The position numbers and the translations under genes are program-made. The notes beneath the pieces were generated by a model. The model had not been told where the DNA came from, made no database searches, and worked only from the letters and a program-made list of their open reading frames with translations. Of a stretch of 64,000 bases of DNA, positions 9,053 through 16,436 are shown piece by piece (the first letter of the stretch is position 1; the number at the start of each line of letters is the position of its first letter). This DNA is from Enterobacter sp. JBIWA008 (GTDB taxonomy: Bacteria; Pseudomonadota; Gammaproteobacteria; Enterobacterales; Enterobacteriaceae). The stretch is from positions 2,790,001-2,854,000 of the forward strand of contig NZ_CP074149.1 of assembly GCF_019968765.1 (NCBI RefSeq), in the 5' to 3' direction.

Positions 9053-9502
9053 TTATTTAAGCCATAAACCTGAAAACATAAGGACGCTACCCAGGGAAAC
9101 TACGCTTTTAGCAACGATAAGTAAGCCAGGCGCAACGACGCGTGTTATAGACGATATTTTTTCATGGTTTTCTGCATTGTATTTTTTGTGCCCCCCTATA
9201 ACCCCGTGAAAAATCGTGCAGAGCAGCACAACGGTAATCTTTAAACCCCATACGCACAGGAAAGACATGGAAAAGATAATCGAATATTGTTTCGCCGTTG
9301 CGACGGAGAATAATGACATTGACTGAGCGAACCATTTCAACGCAAAGCCAATAACAACCGTAGTCACTAGCACCAGAACGAACATTAACCCAGCAAGCAA
9401 CCATTGTTTTTTACTGAACAAATCTTTTCCATTCCAGATAAGCGCTAGTGCCCAAACCAGAAAGAGAAGAAAGAAAAACCAATGCATCATAACATTCCAC
9501 AT
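9053..9502 (-). CDS. small inner-membrane protein with four predicted transmembrane helices, function unknown
   Basis: The product has up to 149 residues, mostly hydrophobic. Four likely transmembrane segments lie at about 6-24, 34-56, 74-100 and 122-145. A short polar loop between the third and fourth reads GGHKKYNAENHEK. The better ribosome site (GGAATGTT before ATG) favours the Met at position 5 (start 9490). The family is not recognised. It lies between the tri1 remnant and vgrG1, in the A+T-rich accessory part of the island. Small polytopic proteins next to vgrG genes are often immunity proteins against membrane-acting effectors, but no such effector is visible beside it, so this is only a hypothesis. 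Confidence 0.65.
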   Translation of the reverse strand: MWNVMMHWFFFLLFLVWALALIWNGKDLFSKKQWLLAGLMFVLVLVTTVVIGFALKWFAQSMSLFSVATAKQYSIIFSMSFLCVWGLKITVVLLCTIFHGVIGGHKKYNAENHEKISSITRVVAPGLLIVAKSVVSLGSVLMFSGLWLK

Positions 9503-9563
9503 TTATATATCATGTTATTTTCGGCATCCATCTAACCTATTCGCATCAGACTGTTTGCCAAAC

Positions 9564-9801
9564 CAAACCCAATAAGCGCACTAACAGCACGATCTCGCGA
9601 TTCTGCTAGCGAGATGTTACATGATGGTGTTAAGTCCCATTATTTTTGTGTATCGCAATCAAAAGATGATTCTAATAGTTTATCATTATATTTATACTGC
9701 ATTTTCTGCTGATCTGAAAGACTGCTAACAGGTAAGTACTTATGATATCTATCTACATATTTAAACAATACATTCAAATTAGCATGTAAATCAACCACCA
9801 T
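9564..9801 (-). pseudogene. decayed duplicate of the 5' end of the tri1-like immunity gene
   Basis: Read on the minus strand from ATG at 9801, this stretch is clearly homologous to the start of the intact ADP-ribosylhydrolase gene at 11608. Shared phrases include KYVD, YLPVS, WDLTPSCNISLAESRDRAV and ALIG. An in-frame TAA at 9640-9642 replaces the CAA (Gln53) codon of the intact gene. Homology continues past the stop for about 25 codons and then ends inside the start of the hydrolase domain (around ALIG). A 53-residue peptide is therefore all that could be made. It matches the N-terminal extension that precedes the catalytic domain. No strong ribosome site is visible. Confidence 0.88.
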
Positions 9802-9833
9802 TTACCCATAATGAAATATATTTAATATCAACC

Positions 9834-10214
9834 CTAAAATTCATCATGGCATTTCATTTTAATGATCTTTTGTTTTATTCTGTAATTGGCATCAACCTCA
9901 TGCGGGAGCCTAACCTTTAATCCTCGACGGATTTGTTCAACAATAAACCAGACATCCGACAACCTTTCAAAAAACAACTCATCCGAATTATCAAACTCCT
10001 TCGCTGCATACATACCGAACGTCATCTTCCATAATTTCGCTTTATCATTTTCCTTGCCTTCGATTAAATCCTGTAGAAATAACAATTGTTGCACAATAGA
10101 GTCGTACATTTGTAAAAGTGGGGAGTTGGGATTGATATTTTTGACATAAGCATATCTCTTTTTTGCTAAAGTTAATGGTTTTTCTACATAATCCAAGACT
10201 GTTATTTCATTCAT
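9834..10214 (-). CDS. Tsi6-like T6SS immunity protein (orphan)
   Basis: The product has 126 residues, predicted cytoplasmic and mainly helical. The central and C-terminal phrases KMTFGMYAAKEFDNSD and RRGLKVRLP closely resemble the Tsi6 immunity protein of Pseudomonas aeruginosa as I recall it (LTLGSIAVKEFDETD and GRGLKVDLP). Tsi6-family proteins bind and block toxins delivered by T6SS, including the NAD-degrading Tse6. Here it is about 20 residues longer at the C-terminus. No Tse6- or Tas1-like toxin gene is in the window; the neighbours are the Tri1-like hydrolase upstream and a tri1 remnant downstream. It is therefore best read as an orphan immunity gene. The start codon ATG at 10214 has no obvious Shine-Dalgarno sequence. 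The region is A+T-rich compared with the core T6SS genes. Confidence 0.75.
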   Translation of the reverse strand: MNEITVLDYVEKPLTLAKKRYAYVKNINPNSPLLQMYDSIVQQLLFLQDLIEGKENDKAKLWKMTFGMYAAKEFDNSDELFFERLSDVWFIVEQIRRGLKVRLPHEVDANYRIKQKIIKMKCHDEF

Positions 10215-10350
10215 TATATTGAGTTAAATTATTAGATGGGAATACGTCTATTACCCCCACTACTTCCACTTTATAATATTAACCATTGCTTTTTATTTAA
10301 GAAAAAAGTAGAGGCAAGAGGACAAATTAAAAACCACCTTTTTATCAATG

Positions 10351-10363
10351 AATGATTATCATT
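10351..10363. promoter_or_regulatory. possible Fur box upstream of the Tsi6-like gene
   Basis: AATGATTATCATT equals the central 13 positions of the 19-bp Fur consensus apart from the symmetric centre base. It lies about 140 bp upstream of the minus-strand Tsi6-like start. The flanking bases match poorly, so this is a candidate only. Confidence 0.35.
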
Positions 10364-10468
10364 AAGAATGGCATATTTGATATTTAGGTGTATTTTCAAT
10401 ACTGGCAAAGTGAGTTGTTTTGACTCACATATAACTTCACATTAACCCAACATTTTCTGCTCAACTGA

Positions 10469-10494
10469 ATGGCACGCTACAATAGCCGTGCCAT
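10469..10494. terminator. hairpin just after the tri1-like gene, possible terminator
   Basis: An inverted repeat with a 7-8 bp outer stem (10469-10475 with about 10488-10494) and an inner GCTA/TAGC pairing (one bulged base) lies 14 bp beyond the stop codon of the minus-strand hydrolase gene. No T tract follows. The remaining 10215-10468 interval is A+T-rich and holds no recognisable gene. Confidence 0.45.
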
Positions 10495-10507
10495 AGGGAT
10501 CATGCAA

Positions 10508-11608
10508 TTATAAAAAATTGTCCTCAGGTGCTCTATCGAATAACTCACCTGCCATGGTGGCGATACGTTCGTGTTGCACGAGTTTATTTTTCCACTCCAG
10601 GGGAATACCGGAATAACCATATAATGCTCCAGCTATTTGCCCCGCTGTCGCCGCAACGCTGTCAGCGTCATCGGCAAGATTGGCGGCCAGCAGAATTGCA
10701 TCGCGGAAATTATCCGTATTCCATACCGACCACATCGCGGCCTCAAGCGTATCGATAACATAACCACTTGAACGAATCTGATCGCGAGTTTTTTGCTTAT
10801 ACTCACCCGCGTTGATTATCATTACACGTGGCTGAAGCGGCATGACGTGCGGAGAAAAAACAAAATCTTTATTGCTACCGTTAATCATATGCACAAGCAA
10901 ATAACTTAAATACTGTGTACTATTTATTGCTTCCGCGGCACCGTGTGTTGCGATACTTTGTTTTTTAGCTTCATAAAACGCTTTGCTTAATGATTTTCTA
11001 AAAAAAATAGAGACAGGTGCTTGTCTGATAATGGAAGCATTACCTGCAGTTTCTGGCGCTGTATTACCGCTCCACCCAGGACCAACAGTTAAATATTGGT
11101 CTAAAGCAAAGCGAGTTGTATTACCTATATCAAAACAGATGCCATTTGAACTGTTATAACCATGCCGATACCATTCCAGAAGCTTATTCCTGAAGCATAT
11201 AGTATCAGCATCACCTTTCTCAAGAAGCGTTTCCGCAAGACATAATGCCATGGATGTATCATCCGTCCATTCGCCTGCGCGAAGTCGAAATGGCCCACCA
11301 CCAGTCATATCGTTGACGTGTGCTTTGTCTCGAGGTAAAAACTCAAGCGTCGTACCTACAGCATCTCCTACAGCAAGACCAATAAGCGCACCGACAGCAC
11401 GATCACGTGATTCCGCCAGGGATATGTTACATGATGGTGTTAAGTCCCATTGTTTTTGCACATCACTATTGGAGGAAGATTCTAAGGATTTATTATCATA
11501 AGTATACTGCATCCTCCGCTGGACTGAAGGATTGCTTACGGGTAAGTATTGTCGATATTTGTCCACATACTTTAGCAGCGTATTTAAATCAGTGTGCAGA
11601 TCGATCAT
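10508..11608 (-). CDS. tri1: ADP-ribosylhydrolase immunity protein, Tri1-like
   Basis: The product has 366 residues. A polar extension of about 63 residues is followed by an ADP-ribosylglycohydrolase (ARH, DraG-type) domain. Metal-binding motifs are visible: GEWTDDTSMAL (D116, D117) and, near the end, LADDADSVAATAG (D313, D314, D316). The family removes ADP-ribose from arginine. The named precedent is Tri1 of Serratia, which reverses FtsZ modification by Tre1 and also plugs the toxin active site with its N-terminal extension. The gene starts one base inside the stop codon of the toxin gene (TAATG), so the pair is translationally coupled, with a good AAGGA ribosome site. A truncated copy of its 5' end lies at 9564-9801. 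Confidence in the ARH family is very high; the Tri1 assignment rests on the extension and the toxin partner. Confidence 0.9.
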   Translation of the reverse strand: MIDLHTDLNTLLKYVDKYRQYLPVSNPSVQRRMQYTYDNKSLESSSNSDVQKQWDLTPSCNISLAESRDRAVGALIGLAVGDAVGTTLEFLPRDKAHVNDMTGGGPFRLRAGEWTDDTSMALCLAETLLEKGDADTICFRNKLLEWYRHGYNSSNGICFDIGNTTRFALDQYLTVGPGWSGNTAPETAGNASIIRQAPVSIFFRKSLSKAFYEAKKQSIATHGAAEAINSTQYLSYLLVHMINGSNKDFVFSPHVMPLQPRVMIINAGEYKQKTRDQIRSSGYVIDTLEAAMWSVWNTDNFRDAILLAANLADDADSVAATAGQIAGALYGYSGIPLEWKNKLVQHERIATMAGELFDRAPEDNFL

Positions 11609-12948
11609 TATAATTCCTTATATGTAAGCGCGGTTTTACCACCAGAATCAACACGCTCAACAACTTCAAATTTGGTACCTGGTTTGAAAAGCACCTCCGT
11701 TTCAGTTCCTTTATATTCAGAGAGAAAATCAATAGGCTTACCTGTTTTACCATTAATCGTAATGGTGGTATCTCCTGAAAAAGGAACTTTCTGATCGGTG
11801 CTCATAAATGCTGGATCAGAAACAACATTACCCACCTGGTTTTCCATTAGTACGTTTTCAGGTAACGTCGCGCCTCGATATGTTATGCCCTCATAAGAAG
11901 GAAGCTTATCAAGAGCGTTAGTGGCGTGATCCGCAAAAGCTTGAATTTCTGGTGTAAGTTCAGCCTGGCCTCTTAGCGCATTGTTAACCATCGGATAACC
12001 TTCATTCGTAGTATAACCATAAAGAGCCCCTACTTCATCATCGGTTAGCAGGGAGGAGAGTCGTTTATCCCCTTGTTCAGCAAGCTGTCTTCCCTTCGTT
12101 ACCCATGTATTAGCCAGGTCTTTACCTACAGCCTCGGATAAAGTCATCTTCGGTTTATTTAGCGCTGTAGCGCCTAATGGGCTTGCTTCGACAGGCCTAA
12201 CTGCCGGTATTTTACCAGCCCGCCACGCATCAAACCGTGCTCCGCCTTTAATGCCAGCCCCGCCGCCGATAACGGAGCCGATCAGCATCCCCCATTTCTG
12301 ACCGTCGCTACCTTCGCCACACAGCATTCCACCCGCGTAGCCACCAATAGTCCCACCGCCCATAGCACCGAGGGTGCTCAGAAGTGCGATTGCCGGACTG
12401 GCCAGCACCGCCATAGCTCCGGCACCAACGGCAAGCATCGTCCAGTTCACCCATTCCGGGATTTCAGGACTTATTTCATCGGTCTGAACCTTGCTTCCAC
12501 CGATAATAACATTTCGCGATCCCTGGCTAATCTCAGCGCTGCATGTCAGCTTATCGCCAGTGCGAGAGGCGGGAAAGTTGTTGATGTAAACCTTTATCGA
12601 ACCTTCGGCAACCCGTTGCAGACTACCGCTGTGTTCGTCACACTCTCCGGCTGACAGATGAGCGCGGATAGCCTTTCGGCTGTTGATAAAGACATTGGGT
12701 GAACCTTCTTTTAGCGTACCGGTAGTATGGCGTGGAGCCCATGACATACTGCCGAGGAGCTCACCCAACCCACCCGCAGCACAGGCCCCGGCCGCAACGG
12801 CTGAAACAGCAACCAGCGCGGTCCCTCCGGTGACGACAACGGCAGCTGCTCCCAGAATTGCCCCACCAACCAATCCTGCGATCATCCAGCCTTTTGAGGC
12901 TGTATGAGCAATCTCATCATCTACGCGAGCGGCCAGACATTCGGACAT
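11608..12948 (-). CDS. tre1: PAAR-linked ADP-ribosyltransferase T6SS effector, Tre1-like
   Basis: The product has 446 residues. The N-terminal hydrophobic segment (about 22-62) and a second one (about 168-235) flank a PAAR domain (about 75-160, ending NVIIGGSKVQTDEI). The C-terminal domain (about 265-446) has the R-S-E signature of arginine-specific ADP-ribosyltransferases: YRGATL (R358), FMSTD (S383-T384) and the ExE motif GTETEVLF (E416, E418). The known homologue Tre1 is delivered into competitor cells and ADP-ribosylates FtsZ and other proteins, stopping division. The Eag chaperone gene ends 2 bp upstream and the hydrolase immunity gene overlaps its stop codon, giving a complete chaperone-toxin-immunity set behind vgrG2. 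The true target here cannot be read from sequence. Confidence 0.92.
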   Translation of the reverse strand: MSECLAARVDDEIAHTASKGWMIAGLVGGAILGAAAVVVTGGTALVAVSAVAAGACAAGGLGELLGSMSWAPRHTTGTLKEGSPNVFINSRKAIRAHLSAGECDEHSGSLQRVAEGSIKVYINNFPASRTGDKLTCSAEISQGSRNVIIGGSKVQTDEISPEIPEWVNWTMLAVGAGAMAVLASPAIALLSTLGAMGGGTIGGYAGGMLCGEGSDGQKWGMLIGSVIGGGAGIKGGARFDAWRAGKIPAVRPVEASPLGATALNKPKMTLSEAVGKDLANTWVTKGRQLAEQGDKRLSSLLTDDEVGALYGYTTNEGYPMVNNALRGQAELTPEIQAFADHATNALDKLPSYEGITYRGATLPENVLMENQVGNVVSDPAFMSTDQKVPFSGDTTITINGKTGKPIDFLSEYKGTETEVLFKPGTKFEVVERVDSGGKTALTYKEL

Positions 12949-12950
12949 AA

Positions 12951-13745
12951 CTATTCGGCTCGCTGTGCCATCAGATACCCACGTATCCGATCGGGTGTAT
13001 TAAGTTGGTCAGAACCAGAGACCTGGCGGCATACGGAAAGCTGTGAAAGCAAGTGATGTGATTTGTCTGAGGAAGTCGTCCAGAGCGCGTAACGAAGGGG
13101 TTGGCTGTCCGGAACGGGTGCAATACTGAGTGGTTTACCCCGCTTTTCAAAAAGCAAATACTGCCCCTCTTTCGCCCGCTGAAGCGAAAGGTGTCCATAC
13201 AGTTCCTGAATGTTTTCAAAGACACTGAGTACCTTACTCTCACTATCAAGCGCAAAAAAAGGCCCCTGGCTGTCGGCAGCGAGCATTTCCTGGGTTTCAG
13301 TCTGAGCCGGTTTGTGGAACTTAATACTGCGGATAATTTCCTGATATTGATTATGATAATAATCGCTAAACTCGCCCGGGCAAGTACCGATATAACACAC
13401 CATCTTTTGGCCACCAGGATGGTCACCGAGCAAAATAACGGTCTGTCTCTGGAAAATGATCGCATTATCATTTTTGAACTGATAAAAAAGCTCAACCGCC
13501 GGGAGACCATCAACAGAGGTCATCTGAGAGGATTCGAGACGAAATTCGGGCACCGTAATTTCCAGTTCACGTACCAGCCGTGTTGCCGCATCCTGGACTT
13601 TATCTTCGTTTTTAGCACTCGCACGAGAAACAACAAAAGTAAACTCGCTGGCTCCGTTATCACTCAGGGTAAATAAATTCATGGTTCTGTCTTTAAACAC
13701 ATCAGGTAAGGCGAGGGATGCTTCCTGAAGAATATATTCAGCCAT
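12951..13745 (-). CDS. Eag-type T6SS chaperone with C-terminal extension, for the Tre1-like toxin
   Basis: The product has 264 residues. The first ~145 residues are a DcrB/DUF1795 domain (MAEYILQEASLALPDVFKD, FTFVVSRASA, a YYHNQYQEIIRSIKFHK helix). The remaining ~115 residues form an extension absent from the 146-aa Eag protein beside rhs. Eag chaperones bind the N-terminal transmembrane helices of PAAR effectors in the cytoplasm and help load them on VgrG. It is encoded between vgrG2 and tre1, 2 bp before the toxin gene, so the toxin is its expected client. EagT6-type proteins also carry C-terminal additions. What this one binds is unknown. Confidence 0.87.
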   Translation of the reverse strand: MAEYILQEASLALPDVFKDRTMNLFTLSDNGASEFTFVVSRASAKNEDKVQDAATRLVRELEITVPEFRLESSQMTSVDGLPAVELFYQFKNDNAIIFQRQTVILLGDHPGGQKMVCYIGTCPGEFSDYYHNQYQEIIRSIKFHKPAQTETQEMLAADSQGPFFALDSESKVLSVFENIQELYGHLSLQRAKEGQYLLFEKRGKPLSIAPVPDSQPLRYALWTTSSDKSHHLLSQLSVCRQVSGSDQLNTPDRIRGYLMAQRAE

Positions 13746-13756
13746 TCGGGTTACTC

Positions 13757-15685
13757 TTATTTATTGCCATTAATAACAAAAAAACTATCCACTTCCTGCT
13801 GGATTTCACCCTGATGGGATGCGCCAGGAGGATCGATAACGTTTCGTCCATCATCAGGATTTAAATGCAATTCACCGGAAAGCGTATTAATTTGTGCATT
13901 CTGTTTTGCAGTAAAGTTAAAGTTATTACCAATGATATGGACGCTGCCGTCTTTTGATAGCTCGATAGCACTTTCACCACATTCCAGTCTCAGCGTATTA
14001 CCTGCGGAAAGGATAAAATTGTTAACCACTTTATCGTTTCGACTCTTACCCGTCAGGCATATCACATCGCCTTTAATACCTGATTTCTGGTTTTTCGCTA
14101 CCCGTAAAGTTTCATCTTCTCCAACAAACTGAGTGCGATTTTTTTCAGTAGAATGCCACTCGTCGTTTTTGACGTTAATATCCAGATTCCGCTCGGCCTG
14201 GATCCACACCTGCTCCGCGCCCGCCTTGTCCTCAAATCGCAGGGCGTTGGCGTTGTCCACGGAACCGTCTTTCGTGCGGCTCATAAAGCCCATCTGCGTC
14301 GCCGCAGCCGGCAGCGCCCACGGCGGCATGCTCGCGTCGTTGTACACGCGACCGGTAATAATCGGACGGTCCGGGTCGCCGTTGATAAAGTCCACCACCA
14401 CCTCGTCGCCGACGCGAGGGATTTGTACGCCGCCGTAGCCCTGGCCCGCCCACGCGCTCGACACGCGCACCCAGCAGGAGCTGGTGTCATCCCCCTTCGC
14501 CAGGCGGTCCCAGTGGAACTTCACCTTCACGCGGCCGTATTTGTCCGTCCAGATACTCTCGCCGTTCGGCCCCACCACCTTCGCGGTCTGCGGGCCGTAG
14601 GTGCGCGGCCACGCCGTGGACTGCGCCGGGCGGTACACCACCGCCGACGGGATCACCGTGAAATCGGTGCGGTGAATGGTTTCACCCTCGCCGCTGGCGT
14701 AGCGGTTCTCCTCGAAGTGGTAGCCCGCAGCAGTCACCAGATACTCCCCGTTGTCGCTGAAGAACGGCGCGTTGGTTAACGTGAAGGTGTGCCCCGGCGC
14801 AATCCCCGCCGCCGTGGCGGTGGCCTGAATCTGCTGATGCTCCACCTGCCAGCGCTCCTGACGGATACGGGCATAGAACTCCCCGTGCCCTTTATCCACA
14901 AAGCGCCCCGGCCAGTCGTACACGTCGATGCTCCCCGGCTTCGGCGACGCCGGGTTCTGCTGGGCCTGGAACAGCCACGCGTTCGGCTTGCGGAAGTCAT
15001 AGTCGTCGAGGCTGTAAATCCCCGGCGTCACGCTGTCCTCCAGCGCCCACTGGCTGATGCCCTCTTCGTCCGTACTGCCGCCGGACGGCGTCTGGTGGTA
15101 AGGAATAACCTCATAGCCGCTGAACGGCTGATGCTGCGTCGCCGCGTCGTTCAGCACCAGGGTATGTTTGTCCGCCTCGTGGCGGAAGTGATACGCAATC
15201 CCCTCCAGCTCCATCAGGCGGCTGATGAAGTCCAGGCTCGACTCCTGATACTGCACGCAGTAGTCCCACACCCGGTAGCTGCCGATGAGCTTATCCTCAA
15301 CGTTGACCTGATGCTCACCGAGCAGGGTTTTCACAATCTGCGGCACCGTCTGGCCCTGGAAGATACGCAGGTTACGGTCGCGCTTCATCGGCCACAGGTC
15401 CGGCTCCACCGTCAACTGGTAGACCGCATAGCGGGTGCCCGTCAGCTCAACGGCGCTGACCGCCACGCGGGTAATCTTGCCGTTAACATAGCGGGACGTC
15501 AGCAGGCTCTGCGTCGGGATGGTCACCGTCACCGGCTGGCCCAGCAGCCTGCTGCGGTCGATGCGCGCGTCCGTGCCGAGCACGGTCAGCGTCAGCGCAA
15601 ACGACTCGGACATTGCCTCGCGGCCCGTCAGTTTCCAGAACAGAAGCCCCTCCACCGGGAGCTGAACGGTAATTCGGTTGAGCAT
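13757..15685 (-). CDS. vgrG2: T6SS spike protein VgrG (copy 2)
   Basis: The product has 642 residues with the same domain layout as VgrG1. Residues 1 to about 498 are almost identical to copy 1 at protein level. The tail (about 499-642) is different and includes repeated strands such as CGESAIELSKDGSVHIIG and ends DSFFVINGNK. By the usual rule that genes behind a vgrG are its cargo, this copy should carry the PAAR-Tre1-like toxin with help from the adjoining Eag chaperone. The gene ends 11 bp before the eag start. The near identity over exactly the 5' 1.5 kb, together with abrupt divergence, points to recent duplication or gene conversion with tail exchange. Confidence 0.97.
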   Translation of the reverse strand: MLNRITVQLPVEGLLFWKLTGREAMSESFALTLTVLGTDARIDRSRLLGQPVTVTIPTQSLLTSRYVNGKITRVAVSAVELTGTRYAVYQLTVEPDLWPMKRDRNLRIFQGQTVPQIVKTLLGEHQVNVEDKLIGSYRVWDYCVQYQESSLDFISRLMELEGIAYHFRHEADKHTLVLNDAATQHQPFSGYEVIPYHQTPSGGSTDEEGISQWALEDSVTPGIYSLDDYDFRKPNAWLFQAQQNPASPKPGSIDVYDWPGRFVDKGHGEFYARIRQERWQVEHQQIQATATAAGIAPGHTFTLTNAPFFSDNGEYLVTAAGYHFEENRYASGEGETIHRTDFTVIPSAVVYRPAQSTAWPRTYGPQTAKVVGPNGESIWTDKYGRVKVKFHWDRLAKGDDTSSCWVRVSSAWAGQGYGGVQIPRVGDEVVVDFINGDPDRPIITGRVYNDASMPPWALPAAATQMGFMSRTKDGSVDNANALRFEDKAGAEQVWIQAERNLDINVKNDEWHSTEKNRTQFVGEDETLRVAKNQKSGIKGDVICLTGKSRNDKVVNNFILSAGNTLRLECGESAIELSKDGSVHIIGNNFNFTAKQNAQINTLSGELHLNPDDGRNVIDPPGASHQGEIQQEVDSFFVINGNK

Positions 15686-15698
15686 AATCTTTATTCCA
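14190..15698. repeat. long direct repeat, copy B (5' part of vgrG2)
   Basis: This is the partner of 7383-8891 at an offset of 6807 bp. Identity begins at the CGCTCGGCCTGGATCC phrase inside the gene and stops 13 bp upstream of the vgrG2 start codon. Between the copies lie the vgrG2 tail, eag, tre1, tri1, the Tsi6-like gene, the tri1 remnant and the 4-TM gene. Confidence 0.93.
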
Positions 15699-15749
15699 TC
15701 TAGCTTATGCGATGCAGAAAAGAGGTTCGCATCTGTGATAAAGCGTCAT

Positions 15750-16256
15750 TCAAGAAAGGGGCGTTTCCCTCTTGTTCATCCAAAAAACAAGAGAGTAGAT
15801 TTTCAGTGTCTCTGATGTGACAAATAAGCCTACATTCAACCAGATGTTTGAGATATCAAACATACTTACTAAAAGAGGGAAAAATGAGACCGAGCATCTG
15901 AATGAAATCAAGCGAAATAATTCCTGAGCAAGTGCGAATTTAACCGATCCGATCTTTCGCTTGAAGAATAACCAGGCCGAAGCAAACAAAGAGAGTAATA
16001 AAAGTAAGTCAAGCATAAAAAAAAGCATGACCAAAATGCTGAAACCATCACCTGCGTAATAATGCAACGAAGCACTAAACGCTTTTGCGTCAGAAATGAA
16101 TGGAATTCTGTCGTGGCGAACTGAATTCACGCAATAAAGTAAAATGGCGAGAAGATCCATGCTTCCCCAGACATACCCTGTTTTACTCTTTAAATGCGCG
16201 ACATTTTTTAGTTTACGAACGTTATTATCATTTACAAAAATGGAATTTCGCTTCAT
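15750..16256 (-). CDS. membrane protein between ppkA and vgrG2, function unknown
   Basis: The product has 168 residues from the ATG at 16256, which is preceded by a good ribosome site (GGAGAGTTTG). The frame could start at 16325, but that region contains a hairpin and is probably leader. Predicted transmembrane segments lie at about 34-50, 74-98, 118-136 and 140-160. The charged N-terminus (MKRNSIFVNDNNVRKLKN) is likely cytoplasmic. The family is not recognised. It is the last gene before vgrG2, preceded by a hairpin that may separate it from the core operon. It could be an immunity protein or a membrane accessory of the T6SS; nothing in the sequence decides this. Confidence 0.65.
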   Translation of the reverse strand: MKRNSIFVNDNNVRKLKNVAHLKSKTGYVWGSMDLLAILLYCVNSVRHDRIPFISDAKAFSASLHYYAGDGFSILVMLFFMLDLLLLLSLFASAWLFFKRKIGSVKFALAQELFRLISFRCSVSFFPLLVSMFDISNIWLNVGLFVTSETLKIYSLVFWMNKRETPLS

Positions 16257-16285
16257 CAAACTCTCCGAGGTCGGAGAAAAAAAAG

Positions 16286-16326
16286 GCCCGGTTGTTTTTC
16301 TCTGAGGGTGGTCGATTAAGACCACC
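16286..16326 (-). terminator. possible terminator after ppkA
   Basis: The minus strand shows a 7-bp GC-rich perfect stem (GGTGGTC/GACCACC, 16307-16326) about 110 bp after the ppkA stop, then a GGCC followed by a run of eight T. The T run is about 20 nt from the stem, so efficiency is uncertain. It lies within the leader of the small membrane-protein gene. Confidence 0.4.
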
Positions 16327-16436
16327 GCTCCTGAGCCTATTGAGCATTTAATTCAAATGAGATTTTGTACGCAAAGAGGAGAAACAATCATCGAACACCT
16401 TTGGAATAAGTCCCTGGCCTCGAAGATCGTACGTTC

